Shown: positions 51,401 to 64,000 of the stretch, in pieces
Layout of the letters: the number at the start of each line of letters is the position of its first letter
Position numbering within the stretch: position 1 is the first letter of the stretch
Assembly (NCBI GenBank): GCA_030267965.1
Contig: BRYA01000066.1
Span: 1 to 64,000 of the forward strand
DNA: 64,000 bases
Direction of reading: 5' to 3'
Source of the DNA: Triparma columacea
Lineage: Eukaryota > Sar > Bolidophyceae > Parmales > Triparmaceae
Notes under the pieces: generated by a model
Databases searched by the model: none
Told to the model about the DNA's origin: nothing
What the model saw: the letters and a program-made list of their open reading frames with translations, nothing else
Program-made: the position numbers and the translations under genes

Positions 51401-54400
51401 GCGAGGGCAAAGACACTGCGTTCTCGCATGAGTTTGTCACCCCTGTTTTCGAAATGCTGTCATGCGTGCGCAAGTTTGCAAGCGGCGAGTCAATTTTTCC
51501 TAACGAGATGAGAGGCGATGAAATTATCGACAAGTCAATGAGAGATCTTGTCATCATCGACAGAAGGTACATTGCCAATTGCATCATCCAAGGCACGAAG
51601 CTCCTAGACACGCTCTTTGCAATGCTAGCAGCCCCAAGGCACGCTGGACTTCTGATCGACCATATTCAGAGGGAGGAACGGCTCTGCGAGGTTCACAAGG
51701 AGGTTGGAAAAACCATTGCGATAGCGACTGAAGACAAGGTGAGACGAGGCGAGGAGGGAACTGACGAACTAATAATAATAAAGCCGGCGCTGCTGACAAA
51801 TAGATTCTCATTCACCACCCCACTTCACTTCTCTCTCATTGCAGCGTGCTCAGATATACTGTTCCATGCAGGCCTTTCAGCAAGGACCCAAGGCGGGCCT
51901 GGGTTTCATCGGAGAGCTCGTTAAGCAGATGCACTGGAACCTGGGGGCGAGCGGGCTGCTAGATATGATTATGACAAACAATAAAGTTCTCGTGAGGGAG
52001 CTCGTTGACGAGAGGTTGATAGAATTCTTCCTCAAGAGTCTGTGCAAGCGGGGTCCTTCGAGGGAGACTCTCGACTTTTTGACCAGTATCAACATATGCA
52101 CCACTTCTAGTAGAGCAACCGAGCCCGTAGTCAACTGCCAGGAGACCCTGTGCAAATTGCTCTTCCCCACCTTTGGCTACCACATGACGTCTGACTTGGG
52201 AGAGCGCAGGTTCAAAAGACGGAATATTCTCCTTGAGACAACCCTTGCAACGATCGAAGGGGAGCACACCGAACAGACTAAAAAGAGGACCGGTAGCGTA
52301 AATGGCGATTGGTCTCCTCACAGGAACAAGCGGCTGAGCCATAATCCTCAGGCTAATGGATACCAGATTGTTGTCTCGTGGGAAGGCCTCGATGACTACG
52401 TCGCTGGGAGCGAGGAAACTATGACGAAGCACGCACTGTTTTACTCAGCCCGTAAACTTGGGATGAAGTACATTTCGGAGACGAGCGACGATAAGAAGTG
52501 GCACATTGAAGCGCAAAGCTGGAAAGAGTATACGCGCACGTTCTTTCACCACGAGAATTCCGCCCCTCGTCAGTGGGTCAAATTGAGCGAGTTCATTTGG
52601 ACGATTGACCCGATTGCCAAGCATGGAGTCGAAAACTGGGCGAAGATAAGCGCGAGACTTGCGCTCGATGAAGTCGCCATGCAGAGGTTTCAGAGAGCAC
52701 AGAGCCTGGCGAATTATTACATGGGGAGCTTGAACCTGTTTACCAACATGTGCAAGCACAGGAGCGTAAGAGTTGTCAAACACCTCGAGAAGCAGTTTAG
52801 CTTTGAATGTCTCATGGCTGGACTTGCTGACGATAACCTCCCAGATTTAACCAGATCAGCCATAACCGACCTCCTTTTGGTCCTATACATCGATAGATAC
52901 CCCCACGAAACGATTCTTCTCCCCAGAGTGGTTCGTTCGTACTTCTCCTGTGATCACATCCCCGAGAACGACAGTTCCCTCACTGATTGCGACGACATGC
53001 TCCCCCGCTTCAACACTGACGAAGGGAAGAAACTTGAACAAACCCCTATGACAATGGAACCCCAACCCTTTGATGAGGAAGAGGAAGAGATCCAAGTTTC
53101 GCCCACTTCTCTCTCTGTAGAAGAAGCAGAAATTTTCAGGCAAATGCGCCTCAGTAACCAGAGTAGCGCTGGGACAGCGAAAGGCAAGAAAGGGTTTACT
53201 GGGTTCACCACACCCCAGATGACGATAATGCAGGACGGTAGTAATGAAAAGTTCGAGGCTCTGCAGGCTGTCATTATCAGAGTGTTGAAAAGCTGCGAGA
53301 TGGAGGACCAACTTCCCACCCCCAAGAACCGCGCTGAGGCAAAACAAGTCGCGGATAGAATGAAGTTTACGTTTTCAGTCATGTCCATCGCAAAAAAACT
53401 TCTTTTCTCTGGGTTTCTGACCAAGACAAGCCAGATCAACGAGCTAATCAATGTCATCGTGAGATTCATGAGGAAGCCAGAGGCAGCCCTCATGGCTGAT
53501 GGAGGCAACATTGGCATCATTTCTGATATCGTCAACCCAAAGAACTTATTGGAAGGAGTGGGCAAGGGGTTGAACATGGTGGGCAACACAACTCTTGGCG
53601 GGCTGGGCGAGTTGGGGAAGTTCTTCACAGTGTCAGCTGAGGATGAAGGTCACGGTCACGGCGACGCCGAAGGGAACAGAAGCAGAGAAAGTTCTTCCCA
53701 TCAGCATGACTCGCAATGGAAGAGAGTCAGTCATACCGGTTTGGGAGACGAGGTTGAAATGGTTGAAAATCCAACCTCAAAAGGCAAAAACAGATTGGGA
53801 GGCCTCAAGAAGCATCTGAAATTTGGAAAGCCGGACACAAACACAAAACACCACAAACGCAAAGACGCAAGATTGTCTATAGTTAAGCAGGATGCAATTG
53901 AATCAGCCTCAAAGGGCAAAACCCAGAAGCTGCTTGACGGCCTAAGAACGGGGGAAGGAAAACAAAAGGTCATAGACAAGCTTGGGAGCGACCTATTCAA
54001 ATTTCTCGATTCGCATGACAACCAACAAAGGGAAAGGAAGGAAATCGTTGACGTTATTTACGAGAGACAGAGACAGAATGTACTGGGAAAGTGGAGTGCC
54101 AATCACATTATTAGAAACGAAGCGAAGAAGATGGAAGTCCCCGCTCACATGGAGATCCTCGTCTTCAAGACGGGAGACAAAATTAATCAGGCGGCGAAAT
54201 CATGGGCATCGGAAGACAAGGCTAAGCACCCGTACAGGAAAATTGGAGGCTTGACGCCGCTCTTGTGCAGCAAAACAAACCCCGAAGTAGACGCGGTTCC
54301 AGCACCCAAGAGCCTCTGGCACTATAAGGAGGATACATGGATGCTGAGTGATGAGGTTGATGGGGTCATTAGCGAGGACCATCACAAGTGGTGCTACAAC

Positions 54401-57400
54401 TTGAATTGGCCAGGAGACTCTGAAAACATCTTTGGGCGACCAAAGTGGTGGCCGAAGTCCCATGCGACAGCCTTTGTGAGGATCAGAAAGTGGATTCGAA
54501 CGAGGCAACTCACCACAGCGGTAGAACTAGCTATAAAGTTCGCATTTAAACTCGACAAGGTTGCAATTAGCAACGCCTTTAGGAAAAGTGCAGTGGGGAA
54601 CACGAAAGACAAGGGCAAGATTGACGTGTTCAAGGCTGCAGAACTGATGGAGAAGGCTCTGATGGAGAAGGTCCACGAATCTAATGGCACTAGTGTGTCA
54701 GGCAGGCAACACGGAGTAGCGGCTTCGGCGACGGAGGGGGGAGGTGTTGAAGACTTGATGATGATGGAGGGAGCAAAGATCGACACGGTAAAGTGTCGAC
54801 AGTTGACTTGCGACATGCTCACTTACGCCGCCGGAACTGCTCTTGATGTGAGGATTACTGCTGTAGCTTCTAGGCTGAGAAATGCTCTCGAGAATAATAC
54901 CGAGCTATACTTTGACCAGAAGAGTAGTACAAGAGGCGGAAGCGCAGCTATTAAGGAGTCGTTACATCGTAGATCATCGCCGTCACCACGGAGATCCAGC
55001 ATATTGGAGCAATCATCATCGAGCTTGAGGAAGGCGAACACGAACCTACAACAAAATGTGAACAGCCTTGGGATTAAGAGAGTAGACGTAAGCATCGCGG
55101 GCACAAATAAAACTAAGGATGCCATAGTACACAGCATGCTGCTCAAACACAAGTGGGGAAAAAACAAGGAGCCGATTACCCTCACCATGGCAGGAATGGA
55201 AGTGTTCGATAGTCTGTTCAAAAGAGGCGAAGACGAAAACCACTTGAGTAGGCTAGATATTGGCGATCCTCACGACACAGCCACAGCGAGGAATTTATTG
55301 AGCGCTTTGTTGACAGAAAGGGATGGGGATTTGGCTGAGAAGATCCTTTGCACGCTGTTCCTCCACCACAGCAGGAAGAGTCTCTTGGTGCACAGGCTTA
55401 GTGAAATGCACTGGCTGATGGACGACGAAAGCAAACACCTCCACAGCAAGATACTGCAAAATGTTGCTGTCCTTAGGAACAACGTCCAAGGATTCTTCAG
55501 CTGGGCATCCTCTACAATCGACGATTCGTTACACCGCGAAGAGGACACTAACGGGGACAACGAGGCTCGCACCAGTACCAGCACAGATGGCGATGCGTTT
55601 TCAATACAGAGCCAGCGCGCCCTGGAAGAAACTCTTTTGATTATCAAGGAGTTTACCGATGCGTGCTACAAGAGCAACCAGGCTCTACGAAAGATGTCAT
55701 CAACGATGAACATGATCCACAAGGAGACACAGGATTTCCACAATCACCGCACGGACGCCCATATGGCTCCTACGAGTTCTAACTTGAAGCCTGCAAAGGG
55801 CAGGCAGACTATGATGAGGAAGTTGGAGGTGCACATGATATTCATCGAGCTCCTGGATGTCGAGGCAGAGATCGGGGAGCAGCATGACCAGCAAGAAGAG
55901 ATTCTCAAGCTTTTGCACACTGCTGCAAACGACTTTATGGTTGCCTTCATGGACGGTAACACCGATAACAAATTGGAGATTATCAGGTGCGGAGCTATTG
56001 ATATCTTCCTGAAGCAGGTGGGCAGGTCAAGGGGGGTATCGAGGGTTCTTGCCAGCATCTACAAAAATAGTGCCGCGCTAGTGAGGGACGTGCCCAAGAG
56101 CATCTTGATTGATTTCGCCTCGCACATTAATGACTGGGGGGTGCACTTGAACAATCTCTTCTTCTACATGGATTTCTTCAGGAACGTCATGGTCGTGAAG
56201 GGGGTCCCTATGAGAAGGAATCAAGCAATGGTCATGAACGTCTTTACGGACCCCAACCTCTCGAACATTCTCTTGACTTACTGCAGCACCGGGGTTAATT
56301 CGGAGGACAGTGGCGGGGGAGGAGGCAGCGCAAGGGGGGGGGGGAGGGTGAGAAGTGGGAGCTTGGACGCGAGATTGAACAGCCACATCTTTGTCAGCGG
56401 GCCAGCCATGAAGAGAAAGCTTTTGCTCCGAGAATTCGCAGAGAGGGGGGAGGATGCCCCGAACAACGCCCAAAAGAGAAGTTTCGAGCATATCCTGCTT
56501 TCGGAGACTATCAGCAAGGACTCAAGCAGAAGAATGACAGATACAGAACGCCAAATTTATTGGCACGCGAGGGTAGTGGAACTCTTAGGCCTTTGCTGTA
56601 CCGGAAATGTCGACTCCACAGAGCTCTCTGCAAGCAGGGTGATCAACTTCAACGAGATCTACACCTTCTTCTCCGACCCTGAGTACTGGCAAGAAGCTCC
56701 TTTCTTGTGGACGGCGTTTGCTAAGTTTACAGGGAATGTCTACTTCGACACAGACATTAGCAGCGATCTTAGCTCCGAGGGTAGGATGAAGGACATGACA
56801 ACCGCCTGGGAGGTGGTCCTTATGATTTCTGAGGCGATTGAAACCTACGTGGAGGAGCTTGTTCAATTGGTGGGGGAAGCAGATGAGGTTCCATTCGACG
56901 AGACCACCAAAGAGACTGGTACTGGCAAAGGAAAGAAGGCGAAGAAGGCGAAGAAGAAGGATAAAAAGGTTAAGGCAACAAGGGAGAATGTGCTCATCGA
57001 GGCCATCATTGAGGGTGGTTTTTCGGCGGTTGAAGCGTTTTACCGCTGCGTGGTGCAAAACTATTCCGTCTTAGAGACTAGTGGCGGGGCCTTGTTGGAG
57101 AATACCGGGAACGGCTACGGGTATTCGAGGGAGAAGTACGCAGACCAAGCCACAGCAGCCTTGCAAGGTGCACTGGGGCTCATGGTGAACAAGAGCGTTG
57201 TAAAGCGACTGGATGATTACCAGAAAAAGGTGCTAAGCAGCTGCTGCTTGGTGCTAGGCATATACACGGACGTAGACTTGGATGCTCCTACGAATGTGAC
57301 GGATTCCACCAGGGACAGCGAGATGAGCCGGGGCGCCAACGATAGGCAGAGGAGCATATCGAAGAAGCTGAGCTTCTTATCGGGCGGCGCGAGTCCTGCA

Positions 57401-60400
57401 GCCGATCCCGAGAGGGCGAGCCCAACATCTGACGTGGAAGACAACTGGGAAATGAAGGCCGCGAGAAAGTTAAAAAGGGAGTATGCTTGGGCCATCCAAT
57501 CAAGCGAATATGTGAATTCGCAAATGATAGACGAATTTAACGACCTCGTGAAGCTCGTTTTGAAGTTCGGGACGAAGCAGGGCAAGAGGGTCGGTACAGC
57601 AGAAGGCAGCAGTTCGACGAAAAAGGCGAAGAATAGGAAGAAGAAGAAAAAAGGCAAAAAGGCGATTAAGATCGACGATGTCAACTTCGAGACGAACAAG
57701 TACTTCGACGCCCTGATTGGGAGGCTTATTGAGCACGTTAGGAGGTTGGTTGCAGGTCTCATCGATGGGCTTGATAAATACAACATGACAAGCGGTGAAG
57801 CTAACGCAGGGCTCATGACAAATTGCCTGTTGGGCTTCAGGAGTTCAGCCCCCTTGGTCTTGCGGTTGCTTCGAAATTGCATTACTCAAGCGGGGGTTAT
57901 GTGGGACGAGGAGCACCTTTTCATCGATGCTGAGAAAAAAAAGATCATAAACGAGAAGAAGAAGGCAAAGATGCAAGAGCTCATGGTAAAGTGCGGGGCT
58001 GCCGACCTCGTCGTCGATTTGCTTGCGGGCTTAGGTGACAGTTCTGCTACATCGTCGAGCGAAGGTGGCGACGAAAACGCTAGATCTGGGGTCGTTGGTG
58101 GCAGCCACGCTTTGACTGAATACGTGAAGGAGGAGGCACTCAAGTTTGCCATTGAGCTCCTTGATGGAGGAAACAAGGAGGTGCAAGACAAGGTCTTTAT
58201 CTACTTACGCAATAACACTAACGCCGCGAGCAAATTCTTCAGTGGTATCCATTCCAGGATTGAGAAGGCCAATCGATGCACAGTTGCCATCAGAAGGTGG
58301 ATTGAGTACAGGTTGCAGGACAACGCTGAGATGACTAGCGTCGAACAGGAAGGTATCAACGAACTATACTCGGTGAAGGGCGACTTGAAGGTGGGCTTGA
58401 TTTTCAAGATGCTGCAGCTCCTTACCGAAGGCCACAACCTGCAAATGCAGAGGCTCCTCGAGGACCAAAGCGTGATTGGACTAAGCAAGAATAGAGGTCT
58501 CGTGAGGGCGGGAGCCAACCTTATTAGCAATAGCGCATTTAGCAAGGCAGCTGTTGAAAGGATGAACCCAGAGAGCCTGGACGAGATATGCCAGCTCTTT
58601 GACTTCCTTACGGAGTGCGTCCAAGGCCCTTCACTCTCCAACCAAAGGCTCCTAAGCATGACCCAGGTCGCAGAGGCTGCGTCATTTATCTTCCAGTGCC
58701 AGTTCGGTGACAGGGAAATAAGGCAGGGAACATCAACGGGTGCGACCGAAGACACGGCAGTAAATAGTGACGAGGCAACGCTCATTGCGAATAATTCCAA
58801 GGTGCTGGAAGTTCGGAGGAAAGGCAACTGCATGAGAAAGCTGAGCTTAGCCGCGGCAAAGATGCTGAATAGTATGCTTGAGGGGAGAGCTGAAACTAAT
58901 AGCTGCCCGGTTCATAATTACCTGTGTCAGAAGCTCAACCCGAAGTTGCTCATCGACAGGTGAGTGGCTGTTGCCGACATCATAACCAACTTGTTGCACA
59001 ATATTCTTTTGCATCCTTTATCATAACCCTAACCACAACTCTTTTTGCTCTTCGCAGGCTCACCCTCGCGTACCAAACCTACAAACTGTGCCGGAAGAAG
59101 CTCGGGAGCTCGCAGTACTTGATCCCGATCCCGCTGCTCAAGTACACTTTCGGGGCAATATACTCTCTCTCCCACGACAAGCTCATCTCGGATAGGAAAG
59201 CTTTCTTGTCGAGCCAGAAAGAAAAGGCCTTTGATATTGGTATCGAGCTAACGACGCTCCTGATTAGGTGAGAGGTTGAAAGCGCTTCAGATTTGTTGCC
59301 CCTCCTTTTTTCGTGCCCAAAGTTAACCCTTTCGCTTCAATGTACCACCATCGGGCGCACAGGCTTAGCCACGTTGACCCGAAATTTGATCCGCACGTGA
59401 GCATGGAAATGATTGAGATCGAGGACAACATCACTCACAGAAAGGGGTTCTGGGGAAGGATGATGGCCCTGGTTGTCCCCGCGGGTGATGAGGAGGACGA
59501 GGAGGACGAAGCAAACGTGAGCTTCGGCGGTGAAGAATCAAGGAAGAACCAGCTCGAAAAGACAGAGAGGAAGGCTATTGAAAAGCACAGGTACGCACAA
59601 AAGAAGGCGCTGCACTTTTTCCAGAGCAAACTTAGGGCCATCGAGGTTGTGTGGGGATCGGGGGGTCTTAGTACAGTGTACTTCCCGATTCCACCAGAGG
59701 GCGCGTTCATGAGCGACGAGATAAAGGAGAACATGTTCGTCAATATCGACTACGGAAGCGAAGACAGGGTCAAGGAGCTCATGAAGCTCGTCCCCGAAGT
59801 GCAGGACGAGCTAAAGTGGCACGAGACCCTCGAGAAGCTGAACATACCTCAGAAGCAGAGTACGACAGTACTGAACCAGTTCACCTTCGTTGTGAGCCTG
59901 ATCATCAACTTCATTATGATCATCAGCTTGCAATACAAGGGGGCCGAGGAGTCGCCGACCTACAAGGACGAAGAACTGTTCCATTACATTGAGATACTTG
60001 GCATTGTGAACTGCGTGCTTGCGGCGGCAAAGTGCCTCCACATTGGTGTCTTCAAGCTCCCCATAATTTTGAAGAAGATGCTGAGGTTCAGAAAGAAGGC
60101 GCGCTACTTCAACACAATCAGCGCGGCGGAGAAGGAAGCCGCGCTACTGAGCTCCCTGAAAGTACCCCTTGGTATACTGTCCATGATCTTGATATTTTCT
60201 CACATCGGCACCGTCGCCTACGGCGACATTTTTGAGGAGGGCCACGCAGGGTACTGGATAAGGGGTGCCTGCTATGTGCTGTTGGGGATGAGCACGCTGC
60301 GCAGCATTCACAAGGTTTCTCAGGCGACCGGGTACCCCACGGCGCTCTTGTTCTGGTACAGCTTTGTATGGCAGAGTGTCGAGACCTTGAAGTTCTATGG

Positions 60401-61487
60401 CTTCATGTTGGCTTCAGCGATCCTGGGCACGATCTACAGCAGGAAGTACCCGCTCTTCTACAGCCTTCAGCTCTTCACTATCATTCCAATGAGCCCAACC
60501 CTCACATCAGTCATGAGGGCTGTGACGGACCCAGGAAATCAGCTTGTCATGAGCGCCGTATTGGGGCTGATTATCATCTATACATTCTCGTTGATAGCCT
60601 TCTTCTTTTTCCACAGTTCTGGAACGATGATGAACAATGACCAAGGGTTGAACGAGTGCCATGATATGATCTCTTGCTTGAAGAGCTTCGTGAGGAACGG
60701 TTTGCTCTACGGGGGTGGTATCGGAGACTTTATCAACGGTGATTTGGGCAACTCTCCGGATCTTGACGACGATTTAGGATACTGGTCCCGTTTGATTTTT
60801 GATTTGTCTTTTTTCATCATTGTGATTGTGCTCCTTCTCAATATAATTTTCGGTATTATTCTGGACACGTTCAGTTCCTTGAGGGAGGCCCAGAACCAAA
60901 AGATGGAATTGAAAAACAGCCAGTGCTTCATTTGTGGGTTAGGAAGGGATCTGTTCGAGGATCAGAAGCAGTTGGGAGGGAGAGGGTGAGTGGGAGGGAA
61001 AGGCGAGCAAAGGCGAGCAAACTGCTGTGATACTTTTCGTCCCTACTCCTAACCTTCCTTCTACTTCACGATTCGCTTCGCTCGTTCAAGGTTCGCCTTT
61101 CACATGACCAACGAACACTCCGTCTACGATTACGTGTATTTCACCATCTACTTGAGGAGCAAGCACGACACTGAATTCAACGGGGCGGAGACGTTCGTCC
61201 AGGAGTGTCTTGACAAGGACGACATCAGCTGGATCCCTGAAGGCGTTGCGCTCCAGATTCCTAGGATCGACGTAAACGCGGAGAGGGAAAAGAGAATGGA
61301 CGAAATGTTCAGGGGGCTCCGTGAGAGGAGCGACGGAGTTCAGGAAGTGCTGAGCGGGGAGATCGGAAAGGTCAGTTTGATGATCGAAAGGCAGTTCGGC
61401 ATGTTCAGGAAGCAGATTGCTTCACTTAAGGAAGAAGTCAAGGCGGTGAAGCAGCAGAATGCAGAGTTGCAAGCCTCAAAGAAGTAG
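48427..61487 (+). CDS. IP3 receptor / ryanodine receptor family Ca2+-release channel
   Basis: Exons 48427-48928, 49036-49235, 49372-49700, 49778-50170, 50256-51738, 51845-58959, 59058-59267, 59363-60985, 61091-61487; 4083 residues with frame kept across all eight introns. An Ins145-like N domain starts near residue 185 (VPLKSGDIVYMTASVTS), followed by MIR-like segments (SYESDLVFEHIATGQVLAR, VRFRHLITGKYLVVNNSP). RIH-type helical repeats fill exon 6 (WNLGASGLLDMIMTNNKVLV). Exon 8 has the channel: helices from about 3590, filter GGGIGD at 3861-3866, pore helix S6 LSFFIIVIVLLLNIIFGIIL, then CFICGLGRDLF joined by splicing to FAFHMTNEHSVYDYVYF, the conserved C2H2 zinc module. A C-terminal coiled coil ends the protein. 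It is larger than vertebrate IP3R (about 2700) and smaller than RyR (about 5000). The first 165 residues are family-atypical. Ligand is unknown. Confidence 0.9.
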
Positions 61488-61495
61488 GAAGGGAG

Positions 61496-61521
61496 GTGTG
61501 TGTGTGTGTGTGTGTGTGTGT
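61496..61521 (+). repeat. TG dinucleotide repeat
   Basis: (TG)13 immediately after the channel stop codon, in the 130-bp convergent spacer before the AK7-like gene end. Confidence 0.9.
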
Positions 61522-61617
61522 TAATAATAAACTTCATGAACAAAAAATAAACTGCGTAAAATTTAGATTCAGATACATGGTTTTGTTTAAGCGGTCTTTC
61601 CTTGTTGCCTAGATCCT

Positions 61618-64000
61618 TCACGCTTTGCTAGTAGAGAAGCCCGAGAAGACTGTCCCCGTCGCCATGGTACTGTCGTCCCTGCGTCCCTCTAGGATCCTGC
61701 TGCTGAGTGCGTCTACGTGCTGGAGGAGGGAGTCAAAGTTAAACCGAGCTTCCTCCTCACCCTCCTTCTCCATCCTCTTCCCTTCGGCGATCAAGTGGTC
61801 GGCCAGGAGGTCCACGACGTCAACATTGTCGGAGGAGGAGCTCTTAAGGATCTTCATCATCCCGACTGTCACCTCCTTCATGACGTTGTCGGAACAGAAC
61901 TTCCTGTACTCAGAGGTAAGGGATGAGATCTCATTGGCCTCCTCCAAGGTCACATCTTCGTACACCAGCTCATGTGGTAGTAGGGAGGAAGGTACGGAGG
62001 GGGGCGAAGGTGCGGCTTCCAAGGCAGGAGCGGGAACGGATGCGGGGTCCTCAATCGCCTCAGGGGCAGCATCTTGAGCAGGCGATGCTGGTGTCTTCTC
62101 CTCCTCGACCTTGGTAGTATCGGTCATAAAAGTGATTCCCGGGACCTGCCCGTCCTCGATGAACTGCTGGATGTAGGTATCCTGCCGTTCTCCGGGGGGG
62201 ATGAACGCCGAGCTCAGCTCTTCAGCTGCGGCCTCGTCTCCTGGAAGGTGCAGCACCTTAGCGTTGCACTTCTCCTCCATCCAACCCCAAACCGAAGTAG
62301 CGGGGGACTTCGAGATTTCCACTGCCTCGTCTCCTTCCTTGGCATCTTGAGCGTCCTTGGAATCCTCATTCTCCTTCTTCTCCTCCTCTTCCTCAACCGC
62401 AGGGCGTTGTCCGAATGTTTTCTCCTGAGCTCTAAACTCCATCAGCTCCTCCTTGAACTTATCAACAGCTTCCTGATCAATCGTCTCCGTCTCTTCTCCC
62501 TCCGCTGGAGGTTTGGTGTTTGCCTTGGTAATGATGTCAACCAGCTGTTCATCCGAACTCGCCAAATTGATTACGTGCGTCGGCGCCTTCAACGGGTTGA
62601 CCTCCCTCTCCTCAACCTTTTCCACCGGCGCTGCTTCCTCCGCCGCCCCTTTCTTTCCCTTCTTTCCCTTGTCCTTCCCCTTGGCCGGCTCCTCCTGCTC
62701 CTGCTCCTCTCCCTCCTCCCCCTCCTTCTCCACCGGTTCATCAGAGAACACCACGTTAACGTTGTTCTCACTCGTCGGCACCCCCACCATGATGTAGCCC
62801 TGAGTTTTGCACGCCGCGCTCTGCAGAGCCCTGCAGAACGCCCTGGCCATTAGCGGGGGGGAGATCTTCTGCAGGTCCTTGCCCCCCTCCTCGGCGTTCC
62901 AGACGGCGGCAACCTCGTCGCGCACCTTGGAACTTCCTTCGTCTTCCTTGAGAAGCATCTCAACGACAGTTATTGGGGTCACGAGGGGGAGGCTGTACCT
63001 GCCCTTCAAGTTCTTGACGAGGGCGTCGGTGGCAGCAGTGAGACCGGGGGGCGACGTGATTGCTACCCTGATCGGTTCGAGAGAGCGGGCTTCCACGAAC
63101 TGTTTCGCCACGGTCTCCATGCTCCCAATGATTCCAGCCCCCGCGTACTTGAGGCTCAGGGCCGCGGTGCCGCACTTCGAGTTGTCTACGAAGAGGTTGA
63201 GGTTGAGGATGCGGAACTCCGGGTGCTCGAGGGCAACGGACTCGTAGTTGGCGTCCTTCATTACGCGCGTTTCTGAGGTGCCGTTGAGACGGGAGGCGAT
63301 GCTCTTGGTGATCTCAGCGAGCGTCGCGTTGGGCCCGTCCGTCAGCAGCGTGTAGGCCGGTACGGGGGAGGACATTGACCTGGCAATCGTCAGGACGGTC
63401 GAACAGAGGTCGAGCACGTGGGTCGTTGGGAGAGTGTTCGACCCGTTTGATTTACTCAAGGCCGGGACGAGCACTGGGGTCGTCTGGTACTGCCACGCGT
63501 CGCGGAAGGTCATGTAGAAGTGCTCCTCCCCACACCCATAAAGCACCCCAGGGCACAAGACCGTGACCTCCAAGTTAGATACGCTGGCAATTGACAGAGC
63601 GAGGTCCTCAAGACGCTTGTGATTGGTATATGTGGGGGATGGAACGCGCCACTGGAAGGTGGTTGAGTCAATGGGGTTGCCTGAAGAGGAGACAGTTGAG
63701 CCCCAAACTCCTATTGAGGAGATGACGATAAGCTTAGGGGTGGTTGGGGGGGGGGAGAGGAGTGAAGAAGGGGTGAGGGGGGGGGGGGGGGGTATAAGCG
63801 GCAAAATAGGGCAGCAATGTCATCACCTTACTCACTTTCGTTGGAGACTTTGGAGTTGCAAACTTCATCATGGAGAGTATAGAGTCCGCCGTCGATAGCG
63901 AGGCATGGTCCGTACTCTGCAAATTGACCACCACCACCGTGGACCGTCCCAGCGCTGCTGATACTCCTTCTACATCACTCGATAGGATGGAGCCCGGGAA
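61618..64000 (-). CDS. Adenylate kinase 7-like ciliary protein with degenerate P-loop, 5' end beyond window
   Basis: Exons on the minus strand: 64000-63836 (incomplete 5') and 63732-61618; the intron 63835-63733 has GTGAG...CCTAAG and splices SPTK|LIVISSIG in phase 0. The visible 759 residues begin with an epimerase-like Rossmann region: LIVISSIGVWGSTVSS, YTNHKRLEDLALSI, VTVLCPGVLYGCGEEHFYMT, LPTTHVLDLCSTV, the hallmark order of AK7. The following kinase-like segment reads IRVAITSPPGLTAATDALVK where AK has GxPGxGK[ST], so the nucleotide-binding Lys is missing. A Glu/Lys-rich linker follows, and a Dpy-30-like helix (VVDLLADHLIAEGKRMEKEG) lies near the C terminus. AK7 acts in motile cilia; loss of the P-loop suggests a structural role here. 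Confidence 0.83.

Overview
The window is nuclear DNA of a unicellular eukaryote. Nearly every gene is split by short introns (about 70-340 nt) with GTGAG/GTAAG donors and CAG acceptors, there are no bacterial-style operons, and the gene set is eukaryotic (CCT chaperonin, IP3/ryanodine-type channel, ATAD3, KEOPS Pcc1, DZIP1, AK7, SEL1-like). BspA-like DUF285 repeats, ankyrin-MYND proteins, flagellar genes and a signal peptide followed by Phe (plastid-type leader) suggest a marine ochrophyte stramenopile. A Parmales/Bolidophyceae alga is my best guess, by inference only. I rebuilt 25 protein genes exon by exon; reading frame is kept across every junction listed. There is one tRNA-Leu(UAA).

Layout. 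1-4 kb: a secreted BspA-repeat/Cys-rich protein (-, runs off the left edge), a GGTCC palindromic repeat cluster, and mitochondrial short-chain acyl-CoA dehydrogenase (+). 4-8.3 kb: one gene encoding kinase, RING and 21 WD40 repeats arranged as 3 x 7 (+). 8.4-20 kb: a possible plastid membrane protein (+), CCT4 (-), ankyrin-MYND copy 1 (-), a four-helix membrane protein (+), a DEDD exonuclease-KH protein (-), a HIG1 protein (+) and a bifunctional beta-oxidation enzyme with both a presequence-like N terminus and a C-terminal SKL (-). 20-36 kb: tRNA-Leu, CE2-type esterase (+), ankyrin-Tudor protein (-), ATAD3-like AAA protein (+), HMG-box protein (-), ankyrin-MYND copies 2 and 3 (+,+), PAN/SEL1-repeat secretory protein (-), an AT-rich island and a class IV aminotransferase (+). 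36-64 kb: a 1571-residue coiled-coil/beta-propeller protein (+), Pcc1 (+), a DZIP1 homologue (-), a VPS4/katanin-like AAA ATPase (+), an 82-residue membrane microprotein (-), a 4083-residue IP3R/RyR-family channel (+) and an AK7 homologue (-, runs off the right edge).

Functional themes. Two genes belong to fatty-acid beta-oxidation (SCAD and the hydratase/dehydrogenase). The right-hand 28 kb is rich in ciliary or Ca2+-signalling candidates. The most unusual locus is the kinase-RING-WD40 gene. Its 21 blades are almost identical except at about five positions per repeat, which vary from blade to blade. That pattern is known from fungal non-self recognition (HET/NWD) WD40 receptors, so this gene may encode a rapidly diversifying recognition receptor with kinase and E3 output. 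Several introns in unrelated genes share branch-site and 3' sequence blocks, some introns carry perfect hairpins, and one gene shows tandem intron+exon duplication, so intron turnover may be active.
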